A DNA stretch of 64,000 nucleotides from an uncultured Sphingomonadales bacterium (GCA_903839675.1 CAIMDB010000034.1:62001-126000), one strand, 5' to 3'; counted from the first letter of the stretch, positions 45,699-55,941 are shown. Made by a program: numbers and translations. The notes: generated by a model not told the origin, from the sequence alone.

Positions 45699-47591
45699 CT
45701 AGCCAAACAGGCGTTTCACCGACTTTTCAAGCATGACTAACTGCCACAAAAGTCGGCCATTGTCGGCCAGCCCGGCCTTATGGTCACGTGCCGCCTTGGC
45801 GATGATGGCGGAATCGAACCAGCCGGTTTCTGCCAATGTAGAGCTGGTCGCCAGATCAGCCGCCTCTGTTGCCAGCGGGCCTTTGAACCAAGCCGAGATT
45901 GGCGTCACAAAGCCCATTTTCTGACGATAGAGAATGTCATCGGGCAGATGACCTTCCATCGTCTTTTTGAGGAGCCACTTCCCTTCCCCACCACTCAGAC
46001 GGAGCGAGACCGGCAGACGCGCTGCGAATTCGATGAGGTTGTAGTCGAGCAGCGGCTCCCGCGCCTCTAGGCTCACATTCATGCTGGTGCGATCCACCTT
46101 GGTGAGAATGTCTCCTGGCAGCCATATCTTCATGTCGGCATATTGCGCCCGATCCAGCGCCTCACGGGCTGGCGCATTGGCCATAGCGGTGACGTAGCGA
46201 TCTTCCGCCCGATGCCCGGAAAGGCTCTGGCGAAATGCACCGCTAAACAGGCCGGAGCGCTGTTCCGGCAGGGTCACACCCACCGACCGTGCATAAGCCT
46301 CTCCCCCATTTCGGGCGAGCGACTGGAAGGTCGACTTTGCGCGGAGAAAGCGCGGTGCCCAATCCGCCTTGGGATAATGACGGCCAAGCGCGCCAAAGAC
46401 GCCTTGGCGCAAACCGGCCGGGATGAGCCCGCGCATCCGCTCTTCGGCATGCTGGAACTTATGACGCCGGTATCCGGCAAAGGCTTCGTCTGCGCCGTCA
46501 CCGGACAAAGCCACCGTCACTGTTTCCCGCGCCAGCTGGCAGACCCGCCAGGTCGGCAGGGCCGAGGCATCGGCAAAAGGTTCGTCAAAGGCGTCGGAGA
46601 GAATGTTGATCGCCGCGAAATCATCAGACGCAACAGTCCGCTTGCGGTGATGGGTGCCGAACCGGGCCGCCACGCGGTCCGCAAACTGGGTTTCGTCCAG
46701 CGCCCCGACATCAAAGCCGATGGAGCAAGTCTCAACAGGTTTCGCGCTGATCTCCGCCATGAAGGCAACCACGGTTGAGCTATCGACACCGCCCGAAAGA
46801 AACGCACCCAACGGCACGTCCGCCACCATGCGCGATGCGACGGCGTCATGAAGCAAGTGGCGCAGTTCTTCTTGCAACGACCCCATAGATGCATTGGTCC
46901 GCTCGCTGAAATCCACGTCCCACCAGATGGACGGCTGCGGCAGTGGTTTGCCGCGGGACAGCATCAGGAAGCTACCTGCGGGAAGCTTCTGCACACCGGC
47001 CACGATGCAGGCATCATCGGGGACATAGCCAAACGCCATATAGTCCTCGACCGCACGGACATCGGGCTCCCGCCGGACTGCGGGATTGGCGAGTAGGCCT
47101 TTGAGTTCGGATGAAAACGCGACACTGCCATCTGCCAACATCATATAGTGAAGCGGCTTCACGCCAAAGCGGTCACGGGCGAGGAACAACTGCTGCGTGC
47201 GTGCGTCATGGATCGCAAAGGCGAACATCCCGTTCAGCCGGGGCAAAACCTGCGGACCCCATTGCCGATAGCCGTGGAGGATGACCTCTGTGTCGCCCGA
47301 TGTCGTGAAGATATGGCCGAGACGCTTCAGCTCTTCACGCAATTCCTGAAAATTGTAGATCTCGCCATTGAAGATGATCGAAAGCTGCCCGTCTGCCCCG
47401 TGCATCGGCTGTGGACTGCCCGCGACGTCGATGATCGAAAGGCGCCGATGCCCCAAGCCGACCCCCGGCGCTGTCCAGACACCCGAGCCATCCGGGCCAC
47501 GATGTGCCTGTGCATCCGCCATTGCCCGCACACGCGCTTCGGCAACCGGCTTTGCCGTCTCCAGATGAAAAAGGCCTGCGATGCCGCACAT
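45699..47591 (-). CDS. Exosortase A-associated glutamine amidotransferase, asparagine synthase type
   Basis: A 630-residue AsnB-type enzyme. The N-terminus is processed to Cys2 (MCGIAGLF), the glutaminase nucleophile, with AHRGPDGSGVW; the second half is the ATP-dependent synthase domain (LSGGVDSSTVVAFMAEIS, ALSGDGADEAFAGYRRHK). This version sits at the end of exosortase A exopolysaccharide clusters (amidotransferase 1 of TIGRFAM, as I recall) and probably aminates a sugar or another polysaccharide precursor rather than aspartate. It lies three bases after the xrtA gene and is the last gene of the operon. Confidence 0.88.
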   Translation of the reverse strand: MCGIAGLFHLETAKPVAEARVRAMADAQAHRGPDGSGVWTAPGVGLGHRRLSIIDVAGSPQPMHGADGQLSIIFNGEIYNFQELREELKRLGHIFTTSGDTEVILHGYRQWGPQVLPRLNGMFAFAIHDARTQQLFLARDRFGVKPLHYMMLADGSVAFSSELKGLLANPAVRREPDVRAVEDYMAFGYVPDDACIVAGVQKLPAGSFLMLSRGKPLPQPSIWWDVDFSERTNASMGSLQEELRHLLHDAVASRMVADVPLGAFLSGGVDSSTVVAFMAEISAKPVETCSIGFDVGALDETQFADRVAARFGTHHRKRTVASDDFAAINILSDAFDEPFADASALPTWRVCQLARETVTVALSGDGADEAFAGYRRHKFQHAEERMRGLIPAGLRQGVFGALGRHYPKADWAPRFLRAKSTFQSLARNGGEAYARSVGVTLPEQRSGLFSGAFRQSLSGHRAEDRYVTAMANAPAREALDRAQYADMKIWLPGDILTKVDRTSMNVSLEAREPLLDYNLIEFAARLPVSLRLSGGEGKWLLKKTMEGHLPDDILYRQKMGFVTPISAWFKGPLATEAADLATSSTLAETGWFDSAIIAKAARDHKAGLADNGRLLWQLVMLEKSVKRLFG

Positions 47592-47594
47592 GGT

Positions 47595-49142
47595 TTATCG
47601 GCGCGCTTCTGCGATAGCGCGCGCCGCCACCTTGTCAGGGCTGCTAAGGCTCTTTGCAAAGGCGCGCACGGTCGCCTCTGCCGGGAGACCTTCCCGGTCC
47701 TGCGCCGACACGATGACAGCTGCCACAGCCTGATCACGACCGACAAGGCGTGACACCATGGTGTCGAGCTTCACCCGAACCGGCGAGCCCGTCACACGTC
47801 CGCCCGCCACAAACCATGTCGCAGCCAAGCGGCGGACGGCACCGGGCGCGGTTACATATTCGGTTCGAGCAGTGTCAATCATCGGACCTGCCGAGGACCA
47901 GACCCAGCGGTCGGCGTCAAGCCCTGCCGCGCCTTGGCCGTAACCAATGATCTCCCGTCCTTCTGCCTGCGAAGCGTAAAGAACGATGGCGAGATCGACG
48001 ATATGCCCTTTGCCGTCAGCATAATGCCCGATGACGAGATGATCTGCGCCCGCATATCGTGGCGCCCAAGGCACAATGCCCTTTGGCTGCACAGGCGACC
48101 ACCCCGGAACATCCGGCAACCCGATGGGCGACGGCATCGGCACCCGACCAATCGCCGCACTTGCATGTGACCAGCCAACAGGTGCGAGCGCGATCAGGAT
48201 GGCTGGAAGAATGATCTGTGAAGATTTACTGGCCGGTCGACCGTCACAGGCAACAGTCTTTGTGAGCCAAGGGTCGGTAAGCTTGCGGTCAAAAAAGGGC
48301 CAAGCCATTGCCATGACCAGCGCCATGACCATGGCGAAAAAGAACCAGCCGTAAAAAACATGGTCAAAGCTGGATGCCGTATCGGCGGTCGTCAGATAAC
48401 CCACATACATCGTCGCAAAAGCGCGCACGCCATTGGCAAGGATTGGAATGACGATGCACGCAGCCATGAAGGCAATGCGGCGCGACCATGCCCGGAAGCA
48501 CATGTTTGCGACCAGCGCCCCATAAGCCACCATCGCGACCAGAAACTTCACACCGGCGCAGGCTTCAGCCACTTTGTAATAGCCATTAGGGGTGGTGATG
48601 AAGATACCTTCGATATGCGCCGGGATGCCGACCATATCGAGCATCGCCATCGACATTTTCGCCGTCAACGTTTGAAGGACCGGAAGCAGCTCTTCTCCGA
48701 TCGGCACACAAAACAGCAAATAGGCGACTGGAAACAAAAGCGCGCGGGACAGCGTCAATCCTAGGAACAGCGGCACGAGCGATTGCAGCATCAGCACCAA
48801 AGCCGTCTGACGTGCGACGGCGACCTCACCCGCATCCCCCAAAAGCCAGAGAGCAGCCCCCGCGCCCATCAAAAAAAGGCCAGAAAAGGACGGCTGCGGC
48901 GTCACATGGACAATCTCGTCCCGCCGCTGCCAGGCAAGCCAGCCACTCAGGAAGGGAACCAGTGCACAGTGATTATAGGTCGACGCCGTCAGCCAGATCG
49001 TCACCATGTCGCGCAGGTCAGAAGCGAACAAGAGACACAAGCCCAGCGCCGCAACAGCCATCTGAGACAATAGGAGGCGCCACGCTGACCCGATGCCGCT
49101 TGAGCGATCACCTAACGCTGCGTTGACCGTCGCCCGGCTCAC
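47595..49142 (-). CDS. xrtA: Exosortase A with fused EpsI domain
   Basis: XrtA is a membrane transpeptidase/protease of the exosortase family, thought to cleave PEP-CTERM proteins and couple them to the exopolysaccharide or sort them outward. The 515-residue protein has about eight hydrophobic helices, with the catalytic trio by family comparison: Cys195 (EACAGVKFLVAM), Arg240 (LANGVRAFATM) and His261 (SFDHVFYGWFFF). Residues from about 310 form an EpsI-type periplasmic domain (GWSHASAAIGRVPMP onward) that is often a separate protein. The GTG start overlaps the upstream glycosyltransferase stop (GTGA). Confidence 0.93.
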   Translation of the reverse strand: MSRATVNAALGDRSSGIGSAWRLLLSQMAVAALGLCLLFASDLRDMVTIWLTASTYNHCALVPFLSGWLAWQRRDEIVHVTPQPSFSGLFLMGAGAALWLLGDAGEVAVARQTALVLMLQSLVPLFLGLTLSRALLFPVAYLLFCVPIGEELLPVLQTLTAKMSMAMLDMVGIPAHIEGIFITTPNGYYKVAEACAGVKFLVAMVAYGALVANMCFRAWSRRIAFMAACIVIPILANGVRAFATMYVGYLTTADTASSFDHVFYGWFFFAMVMALVMAMAWPFFDRKLTDPWLTKTVACDGRPASKSSQIILPAILIALAPVGWSHASAAIGRVPMPSPIGLPDVPGWSPVQPKGIVPWAPRYAGADHLVIGHYADGKGHIVDLAIVLYASQAEGREIIGYGQGAAGLDADRWVWSSAGPMIDTARTEYVTAPGAVRRLAATWFVAGGRVTGSPVRVKLDTMVSRLVGRDQAVAAVIVSAQDREGLPAEATVRAFAKSLSSPDKVAARAIAEARR

Positions 49143-50353
49143 GCAGCTACCCGTTCGTTGGACGGGAAGACAAACGCGGCAAGCGGAGCCATCTTGGCAT
49201 CCCAGCTATACCGCGCCTCCATGGCGGCTCGGGCCGCCAGTTCCATCCGCTCCCGTCTGACAGGATCATGCAAGAGCGAGATGATCGCATCTGCCTGCGC
49301 AGCCGCACTCCCGGCGATCAGAATCTCTTTGCCATTGCAGGCATCAATGCCCTCCGCGGCTTCCGGGGAAGCGACGACCGCCTTACCCGACGCCATGGCT
49401 TCCAGAACCTTGTTCTGAATGCCCCGTGCAATCCGCAAAGGCGCGACCACGACACGCGCCGATGCAAGCCAAGGCCGGGTGTCGGGCACCTCGCCTGTCA
49501 CAATGACACCGGGCAATTCGGCAAGCTGGCGCACATCCTCTGTCGGCGCACGACCGACAATCGCGAACCGGGCGTCAGCCTGCCGGTCGCGCACAATCGG
49601 CAAAACCTCACGCGCAAAGAAGGACGCCGCACCCACATTGGGGGGATAGTCCATCTGCCCCGTAAACACGATCAGCGGCGTGTCTCGGTCGATATTGTCG
49701 CAAAGACCATGACCCGGCGAGAACCGATCAAGATCCACCCCGTTTTCCAGGACCCCGAGCGGGACGTTGCCGTTCCCCGCCACACGGCGGAACATCTGCT
49801 CTTCGGTCTTGCTGACAAACAAATTGATATCCGCGCGCTTGGCGACCTGCAATTCAAACGCCCGCAATCGACGCGCCTCAAAGCGGTTGGCGAGACCGGC
49901 CACGCCAACGGCCATACGACCATAGGACGCAAACTTTTCTGAATCGACATCGGTGAAGTCCATGACGAACCGGATCGACGACGGCAAATCGCCCACATAC
50001 TGCCCCATCTGCCCTGAAAAGGCGTAGACGGTCGCGATGTCATGTTCGTTCAGCACGAGGTCGACTGCCGCCTGGAACGTGGGTGAACTGAACATTTCAA
50101 CCGATGCCGGGCGACCGGACAGCAGCGCTGCCGCCATTGCAGTTGTCTTGCCCTTTTGATCCCGGATCAGGTGGGCCGAAGCACAAACCTGGTCCAACGC
50201 CTGTTGCGTCTCAGGATCACTGTCTGCGAAGGACACGAGATGAACCGGCGCAAGCTTGGCCAGTGCCTTCAGGATGTTCCAGCTGCGGATGCTATCCCCG
50301 CGATTGGGCGGGAAAGGCTGTCTGTGTGCCAGAAACAGAATGCCGCCATTCAT
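49139..50353 (-). CDS. XrtA-associated GT4-like glycosyltransferase
   Basis: A 404-residue glycosyltransferase of the TIGR03087 kind (sugar transferase, PEP-CTERM/EpsH1 system). It opens MNGGILFLAHRQPFPPNRGD and has FTGQMDYPPNVGAASFFAREV and the donor-site segment RGIQNKVLEAMASGKAVVAS with a downstream EGI. ATG at 50353 overlaps the upstream stop (ATGA) and agrees with the family start; the frame is open 21 codons more. It should add one sugar to the exopolysaccharide repeat unit on the cytoplasmic face. Confidence 0.88.
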   Translation of the reverse strand: MNGGILFLAHRQPFPPNRGDSIRSWNILKALAKLAPVHLVSFADSDPETQQALDQVCASAHLIRDQKGKTTAMAAALLSGRPASVEMFSSPTFQAAVDLVLNEHDIATVYAFSGQMGQYVGDLPSSIRFVMDFTDVDSEKFASYGRMAVGVAGLANRFEARRLRAFELQVAKRADINLFVSKTEEQMFRRVAGNGNVPLGVLENGVDLDRFSPGHGLCDNIDRDTPLIVFTGQMDYPPNVGAASFFAREVLPIVRDRQADARFAIVGRAPTEDVRQLAELPGVIVTGEVPDTRPWLASARVVVAPLRIARGIQNKVLEAMASGKAVVASPEAAEGIDACNGKEILIAGSAAAQADAIISLLHDPVRRERMELAARAAMEARYSWDAKMAPLAAFVFPSNERVAA

Positions 50354-51411
50354 CCCAGCCCCCGCGATATCCATGGACCGATCATGTTCGCGATGGGAAG
50401 CGGAAGCTTCTGCCACAAGGCAATCTGCATCCGATATTTGGGGCTGAGCGGATTGATATCGCGGATCTCGCCGCCGTCCAGCGCGCGCTTGGCGTAGTGC
50501 AACTCAATCGGCTCGAACCCGAAATTCTTCTTGAACGAGGCAGGACCAGTCCCGGCTTTGGACCGACCAAAATCAAAGCTGTGGCAGCCCTTCTTTGCCC
50601 GCGCATGAAGCATCAGGGCGTAATACATCATCTCGTTCGCCCGCCAGTTCCGCGCATCGGCAACGCCGCCACCCCAGTAAGGCATGACCACGCCCTGATG
50701 GTAGAGCGAGAGAACAGACGACAGCGCCCTTCCCTCATGACTGACGGTGAGAATGTCCGCATCTTCGCCAAAGGCGGTGAGAACCTCTTTGAACAGGCTG
50801 CGCGGGAAAACGGGCGTACCCAGATTGCGGACACTCTCGGAATAGGCCTGATAATGGCCTTCGATCAGAGCCGCGCTCTTGCCCACACTAACCTCGAGTT
50901 CAAGGCCCAAGGCACGACGTACCTCAGCGCGCTGCTTGCGCGGAATGGCGAGCAACTGGGCTTCGTCATCGGCCTTCAGCTCTGTCCGAAAACCAAGATA
51001 GGTCTCCGTATCAATATTCCAGCCGGAGACAGGCAGCGATCCACCACGCAGTTCGATGGTCTGGCACCCGAGGCGCTTTGCCAACTGCAGCGCCTCTTCG
51101 GCCAAGACCGGCGCCTCACCCAGAATCCCCCCGCCAACGGCAAAGCCCGAGGAGACCAGTGCATTGCCAAAGAGCGGCGAACGGATCTCATGCAGCGGCA
51201 GGACGGCGATCAGGTCACCGCCGCGCTCTGCCAAAAGATAGTGCGATTTCGCACCGCAACCGCGTTCAATGGCAATGCTCCACGCCGGACGGTGGAAGGG
51301 CGTCGAGCCAGGGTGGTTCGCAACGAAACTTTCAATGCGGGCCACCTCGGCCACATCAGCAAGAATGGCGAGACGGGTGATGATCGGTGCGAAGGTTACA
51401 GGCGCGTTCAT
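50350..51411 (-). CDS. FemAB-like XrtA-associated protein
   Basis: A 353-residue protein of the GNAT/FemAB fold family associated with exosortase A loci (TIGR03019). It has FHRPAWSIAIERGCGAKSHY, an RKQRAEVRRAL helix and the repeat FDFGRSKAGTGPASFKKNFG. FemAB enzymes add amino acids from aminoacyl-tRNA to cell-wall precursors; here the acceptor may be a polysaccharide precursor. This inference is from the family only. It is coupled by ATGA to genes on both sides. Confidence 0.85.
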   Translation of the reverse strand: MNAPVTFAPIITRLAILADVAEVARIESFVANHPGSTPFHRPAWSIAIERGCGAKSHYLLAERGGDLIAVLPLHEIRSPLFGNALVSSGFAVGGGILGEAPVLAEEALQLAKRLGCQTIELRGGSLPVSGWNIDTETYLGFRTELKADDEAQLLAIPRKQRAEVRRALGLELEVSVGKSAALIEGHYQAYSESVRNLGTPVFPRSLFKEVLTAFGEDADILTVSHEGRALSSVLSLYHQGVVMPYWGGGVADARNWRANEMMYYALMLHARAKKGCHSFDFGRSKAGTGPASFKKNFGFEPIELHYAKRALDGGEIRDINPLSPKYRMQIALWQKLPLPIANMIGPWISRGLG

Positions 51412-52253
51412 GGCAGGCGTCCGCGTTCTGCCGCGACAACCTCATCCACCCGTCCCCAGCCAAAGTCCCGCGTCACCCGGCGCAGCTTGCCTGCCATCTT
51501 CGACAAGTTGGTGTAGTGCCGCAGGCGGGATTTCAAAGGCGCATTCGCCATGAAAGGCTGGCCGGGGTCCATATCCCATGGATGGAAATAGAAGACGGCG
51601 GGCCGCCCCTCCCCGTTCACGCGGGCAATTGTCGCGCGGGATACCGGGTAAGGCAACAACCGGAAGAACCCGCCACCACCGGCCGCAAAGTTCCGTCCAC
51701 CCACCTGCACCGTCGATACCGGCAGTTCGAGCAGGTCCGCATCTGCCAGCGGCTTCCACAGGAAGCGTGGCGACTGCGGCCAGCCATAATGATCATGGGC
51801 CAGAGGCGCGACGCTCGACGAGTAGAGATAGCCCGCTTCCGACAGGAGCCCATGGGCCCATGGCGTGCGCTGATCGATGGAGAAATTGGGCGCGCGATAT
51901 CCTGAAACAGCAGCGCCGCCTGCATCCTCCAATTGCGCCTTTGATGTCGCAATGTCTTTGGCGAATTCATCTGGCGACATCTGGAACACGCGCTTATGGT
52001 CGCATCCGTGGCTCGCCACTTCATGCCCCTGCTCGGCGATCCGGCGGATCAGGGCGGGAAAGCGCTCAGCGACCCAACCCAGCGTGAAGAACGTCGCCTT
52101 TACGTCTGAATCGGCAAAGAGCTGAAGAACGGCGTCGGTGTTGGCCTCAACCCGCACAGGATATTCCGGCCAGTCTTCCTTACGGATGACGGTTTCAAAG
52201 GCTCCGACCTGGAACCAGTCCTCCACATCGACAGACAAAGCATTTCGGATCAT
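51408..52253 (-). CDS. XrtA-associated polysaccharide deacetylase
   Basis: A 281-residue NodB-fold deacetylase (TIGR03006 group) expected to remove N-acetyl groups from the exopolysaccharide. It starts IRNALSVDVEDWFQV (catalytic and metal Asp residues), has ATFFTLGWVAERFP, the metal histidines in EVASHGCDHKRVF and the late motif GYRAPNFSID. PAVFYFHPWDMDPGQP is the family end motif. No signal peptide is visible. Coupled to the FemAB-like gene by ATGA. Confidence 0.9.
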   Translation of the reverse strand: MIRNALSVDVEDWFQVGAFETVIRKEDWPEYPVRVEANTDAVLQLFADSDVKATFFTLGWVAERFPALIRRIAEQGHEVASHGCDHKRVFQMSPDEFAKDIATSKAQLEDAGGAAVSGYRAPNFSIDQRTPWAHGLLSEAGYLYSSSVAPLAHDHYGWPQSPRFLWKPLADADLLELPVSTVQVGGRNFAAGGGGFFRLLPYPVSRATIARVNGEGRPAVFYFHPWDMDPGQPFMANAPLKSRLRHYTNLSKMAGKLRRVTRDFGWGRVDEVVAAERGRLP

Positions 52254-52265
52254 CGCACACCTTGG

Positions 52266-53324
52266 TCAGACGGCAGCGACGGGGACACGACGTCCCACAT
52301 TTTCGCGTTCGACCCAATCGATCAGCAGGTTGAGCACACGGCGAAGTGTGGCCTCCTGCTCAGCGACCTGGGCTTCAAGCATCGTGATACGTGCCACGAT
52401 ATCGAGCGCGACATCATCTGTAATCAGGGCCGAAGCCGTGCCCGATGATGTGTCGGGTAAAAGTGCATCCGCAACAGGGCGGCCCGCTTCTTCCTCGCGG
52501 GAGAGGTCTGCAATGACCGAGACCATCAGGCTGTCTGAGACGACATCACTATCCTCAAGCGCTGCCATGAGCATCGCCCGCGTCATCATCTGATTGATAC
52601 GCCGAGGGATACCGCCACTGCGTTCAAAGACCTGTTCAACCGCCTCTTCAGAGATGCGGGGACGCCCCTGCCACCCAACATTGCGGAGCCGATGTTCAAT
52701 ATAGGGCTGAACTTCCTCGGCCTCCATCGGGCCAAGGTGATGCGTCGCGATAACCCGCTGCTTCAACTGCTCAAGCGGTGCGGAGGCAATTGTGTCTTTA
52801 AACTCGGGCTGACCCAGCAGAAGGAACTGCACCACCGGCTGGCTACCGGTTGAGAAGTTTGAGACCATGCGCAACTCTTCCAGCGCGCCGATCGTCATAT
52901 TCTGCACTTCGTCGACGACGATCAGAACCCGCTTTCCGGCCCGTGCGCGGTCTTTCAACTGCGCCTCAATGACGGTCAGCACTTTTGCCCGATCAGAGCC
53001 ACTGCAGTCTTCCCCCATCGCATGGGCGACAAGCTTCAGCACATCGTCCCCGCGCACAAGCGTTGAGGCCAGTTGGATGGCCTCTACCCGGTTGGGATCG
53101 ATCGTCTCTAGAAGATGCGACAATAGCGTCGTCTTCCCCGCGCCAATTTCGCCGGTGATGACAATGAAGCCCTCGCCCAGCGCAAGGCCATAGCCGAGAT
53201 AGGCCATCGCCTTTCGGTGTGTCGCACTTTCGTACCAGAAGCTTGCATCCGGCGTGAGCTGGAAGGGCCGGCCCGTCAGGCCATAATGTTCGGTATCCAT
53301 AGACACTGGACTTTCACTTCCCAT
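52266..53324 (-). CDS. XrtA-associated AAA ATPase
   Basis: A 352-residue ExeA/GspA-like ATPase found in exosortase A clusters (TIGR03015). It begins with YGLTGRPFQLTPDASFWYES, has the Walker A motif VITGEIGAGKTTLLSHLLE, Walker B LIVVDEVQNM and the sensor GGIPRRINQMM. The last 80 residues (from about 270) contain a predicted coiled coil (ITMLEAQVAEQEATLRRVLN). The role is unknown; it may power assembly or sense the export machine. The ATG shares a base with the TIGR03016 gene's stop (TAATG). Confidence 0.88.
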   Translation of the reverse strand: MGSESPVSMDTEHYGLTGRPFQLTPDASFWYESATHRKAMAYLGYGLALGEGFIVITGEIGAGKTTLLSHLLETIDPNRVEAIQLASTLVRGDDVLKLVAHAMGEDCSGSDRAKVLTVIEAQLKDRARAGKRVLIVVDEVQNMTIGALEELRMVSNFSTGSQPVVQFLLLGQPEFKDTIASAPLEQLKQRVIATHHLGPMEAEEVQPYIEHRLRNVGWQGRPRISEEAVEQVFERSGGIPRRINQMMTRAMLMAALEDSDVVSDSLMVSVIADLSREEEAGRPVADALLPDTSSGTASALITDDVALDIVARITMLEAQVAEQEATLRRVLNLLIDWVERENVGRRVPVAAV

Positions 53325-54937
53325 TAGAATGAGTACCGCAGTCCGGCAAAGGCCGAGGCGACCAGATCACTGGTCACGCCCTCCACACGGGTCGAATAAA
53401 GACCGAGCGTGGCGTTCGCATCGAGTTTGCGGGTGAAGCGGTGCGTCAACGCGCCGGTGCCGCCCACAGAAGTGACGTTCCCCGCGCCGACGATACCCGG
53501 ATCAAACAAGGTCACATAGACATCGCCGGTGAAGTCCGTCCGCGGCGACAGCGCGTAACCGACATTGCCCTGCGCATACCACATCTCGTCCTTCACACCG
53601 TTGGTGGAGAAGACCCCGGCCTGCGTCGGCGCGACAAATTTGCGTTGTGTGTAACCACCACCAAGGCCTGCGTTGAAACGACCACGCGTGGTTGACCACA
53701 AGAGCGCAAGGCCACGACTGCGATAGGCAGACGTATTGATCGCGCCCAGCGCATCATTCAGGCAGCCGCCCGATCCGGCCCCACCAAACACACAGCCATT
53801 CAAATTGTTGGCCAAGGCATTGCGCGGCACCGTGAACGATGTCGGCAGGCGCGACAAATTGTCGCTCAGCTGCTGGCCAAAAGTTTGAAACTCATCATAA
53901 ACGGCCAGCTGCAGCCCGCTGTTCTGCGTTGCCTGCCAGCTAAACGTCCCGAAATACGTCATCGAGCCATAACGGCGACCGGCACGTGCTTCGAGCGACG
54001 TGCGGCTGCTCGGCTGCCAGAGAACACCGGCATCCCAATAGAGCCCGTCAAATTCATAAGCGAGTTGACGGCCCGCAGCGGCATCCGTCACGAAACGACC
54101 ATTGCCATCGACAACGGGTTCGCCGGTCGGATCCAGCAGGACAGGACGCTGACTGATCTGCACATCCTCATAGCCCACGCCACCGACAAGAGCGACGGTC
54201 CGGGTGATGGGGAATGTCACGTCACCACGGACATTCTTGCCTTCAAAACGTTGATCCAGTTGGCGCGCATCCTCGCGCTCATACGCGCCTGACACGGACC
54301 AGCCGAAGGGGAGAGTCCCCGGCTGCATACCGACGCTTGCCGTGGCAAAGTGCGACACCGAGTCGTCAAACTGGTCGAGCTCCGGCTGTCCAACCGGCAG
54401 TATCAGCCCGTCATTAGTTTCAACCTTGGTATAGCCGACGCGATACGCAGCCGCGACATCAAGCGCGCCGATGGACGTTGCCAATGACGGACCGGCATAG
54501 ACCGAATAGAGCTGAGACGTATTCGACACATTGCCGACGAGAAGAGGCGCTGCTTCCCCGCGAATGTCAGTGCGGACACGTGTCGCCAAGGCGCCGGCCT
54601 CGATGCTCAGCAACTCTGGCGCCACGTCCAGACGTGCACGGAGAATACCGGTATGCACCGTCTCATCCGCGACATCCTTCTGCCAAGCAAAGCGACGCTC
54701 ATAGCGGTAATTCGCCTGCACTTCAGCCCGAGGGCCACTGATCGAGGCATCGACGCCCGCCGCGACCGTGCTGTATGTCAGCACGTCTCCGCCGTTCTTG
54801 AGGTCCGCTGTCGCGATCTGGCCGACTTCCAGATAGGGCGACACATCGGTCCGCGCCTGCGCCGGTGTTGCAAGAACAGACGTTGCGACCAGCGCGATCA
54901 CCGACCCGTGCCGTGTCAGGGTGTTATACTTGGCCAT
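53324..54937 (-). CDS. XrtA-associated outer membrane protein, TIGR03016-like
   Basis: A 537-residue protein with an N-terminal signal peptide (SVIALVATSVLATPAQA) and a sequence of alternating hydrophobic beta strands ending in the aromatic residue (LRYSF), typical of outer-membrane beta barrels. It resembles the TIGR03016 group of exosortase A clusters. It may form an outer-membrane pore or anchor for the exopolysaccharide. The gene lies two bases after the kinase gene and overlaps the ATPase gene by one base. Confidence 0.85.
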   Translation of the reverse strand: MAKYNTLTRHGSVIALVATSVLATPAQARTDVSPYLEVGQIATADLKNGGDVLTYSTVAAGVDASISGPRAEVQANYRYERRFAWQKDVADETVHTGILRARLDVAPELLSIEAGALATRVRTDIRGEAAPLLVGNVSNTSQLYSVYAGPSLATSIGALDVAAAYRVGYTKVETNDGLILPVGQPELDQFDDSVSHFATASVGMQPGTLPFGWSVSGAYEREDARQLDQRFEGKNVRGDVTFPITRTVALVGGVGYEDVQISQRPVLLDPTGEPVVDGNGRFVTDAAAGRQLAYEFDGLYWDAGVLWQPSSRTSLEARAGRRYGSMTYFGTFSWQATQNSGLQLAVYDEFQTFGQQLSDNLSRLPTSFTVPRNALANNLNGCVFGGAGSGGCLNDALGAINTSAYRSRGLALLWSTTRGRFNAGLGGGYTQRKFVAPTQAGVFSTNGVKDEMWYAQGNVGYALSPRTDFTGDVYVTLFDPGIVGAGNVTSVGGTGALTHRFTRKLDANATLGLYSTRVEGVTSDLVASAFAGLRYSF

Positions 54938-54939
54938 AC

Positions 54940-55941
54940 TCAGCCTCCATACCCATAATAAGAACCATATTTCTGGCTGCTTCCCGGGAAGGTCATCCCG
55001 TTCAAAAGCAACTGTATCGGGGCCTGACCGGCGAGCAGTTTCACTGCTTCGGACAGGTCATTCTCGCTGGTGCGGTCCGCGCGGACGACCAGCAGAATTT
55101 GCCCAATGTGATGTGCCAGTGCGGATGCAGGCGATGCCGCAAGCGCCGGCGCGCAATCAAAGATGACGATCCGTGCTGGATTCTTCGCCAGTAGCGCCTC
55201 GACCAGCGCAAAGGCCTCGGTCGACGACAGCAGTTCGGTATCATTCGGCGATTGGTGACCTGCCGGGAGCACAGATAGCCCCGGGATATTCGTTGGAATG
55301 ATCAGCGTTTCCGGATCAACATCCTGCACGATGGCATCCAACAATCCGGCAGCACCTGTTACGCCCAGCGTTGAGAGAATCTCCGGCTTCGCCACGTCAG
55401 CGTCGACGAGCACAACCTCCACATTGCGTTCATTGACGAGCGACATGGCGAGATTGATCGAGCAGAAGGTTTTGCCCTCATTGGGATGCGCAGAACAAAC
55501 TAGGATGGCGCGCCCGCGATCAACCGAAGGCGTCGAACGCCCGCCAAACGCATTGAGCAACAGCGGTCGCTTCACGATACGAAACTCTTCCGACAGGGCT
55601 GTCGGCGGATGACCCGGGACGATGAAGCCAAGATCTGCGAGACGTTGAAGATTGATCTCAGCCGAGCCCGCAGCTTGCGTCACACGAGTCTGCGCCTTGA
55701 CTGGCGCTGGCGCTGGTTCCGGCACCGCTTGCGGCAGCACTTCAGGAAGGGCCTGTTCAACTGTGACGACTGAACCAGCGTCTACCCCTGCGACAACAGG
55801 TTCCGGGATCAACGGAACATCAAGCCGCTTGCGGGCGCGGGGCTCGCTGGAGGTGGACAGTCCATAGCGCGAAGACGCGCGCTCGATGAGCGAAGTCATA
55901 TCGCGTGACGGCTTTTCGGGTTTCATATCAGGAATTCCCAT
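54940..55941 (-). CDS. XrtA-associated tyrosine autokinase (BY-kinase), CpsD/CapB type
   Basis: A 333-residue cytoplasmic kinase that works with the Wzz-type partner in exopolysaccharide chain-length control. It has a Pro/Val-rich N-terminal linker, then the P-loop-like AHPNEGKTFCSINLAMSLV, Walker A' VVLVDADVAKPE, and IVIFDCAPAL. The C-terminus is a tyrosine cluster (YGSYYGYGG), the likely autophosphorylation site. It resembles TIGR03018. It shares a base with the wzz-type gene's stop (TAATG). Confidence 0.92.
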   Translation of the reverse strand: MGIPDMKPEKPSRDMTSLIERASSRYGLSTSSEPRARKRLDVPLIPEPVVAGVDAGSVVTVEQALPEVLPQAVPEPAPAPVKAQTRVTQAAGSAEINLQRLADLGFIVPGHPPTALSEEFRIVKRPLLLNAFGGRSTPSVDRGRAILVCSAHPNEGKTFCSINLAMSLVNERNVEVVLVDADVAKPEILSTLGVTGAAGLLDAIVQDVDPETLIIPTNIPGLSVLPAGHQSPNDTELLSSTEAFALVEALLAKNPARIVIFDCAPALAASPASALAHHIGQILLVVRADRTSENDLSEAVKLLAGQAPIQLLLNGMTFPGSSQKYGSYYGYGG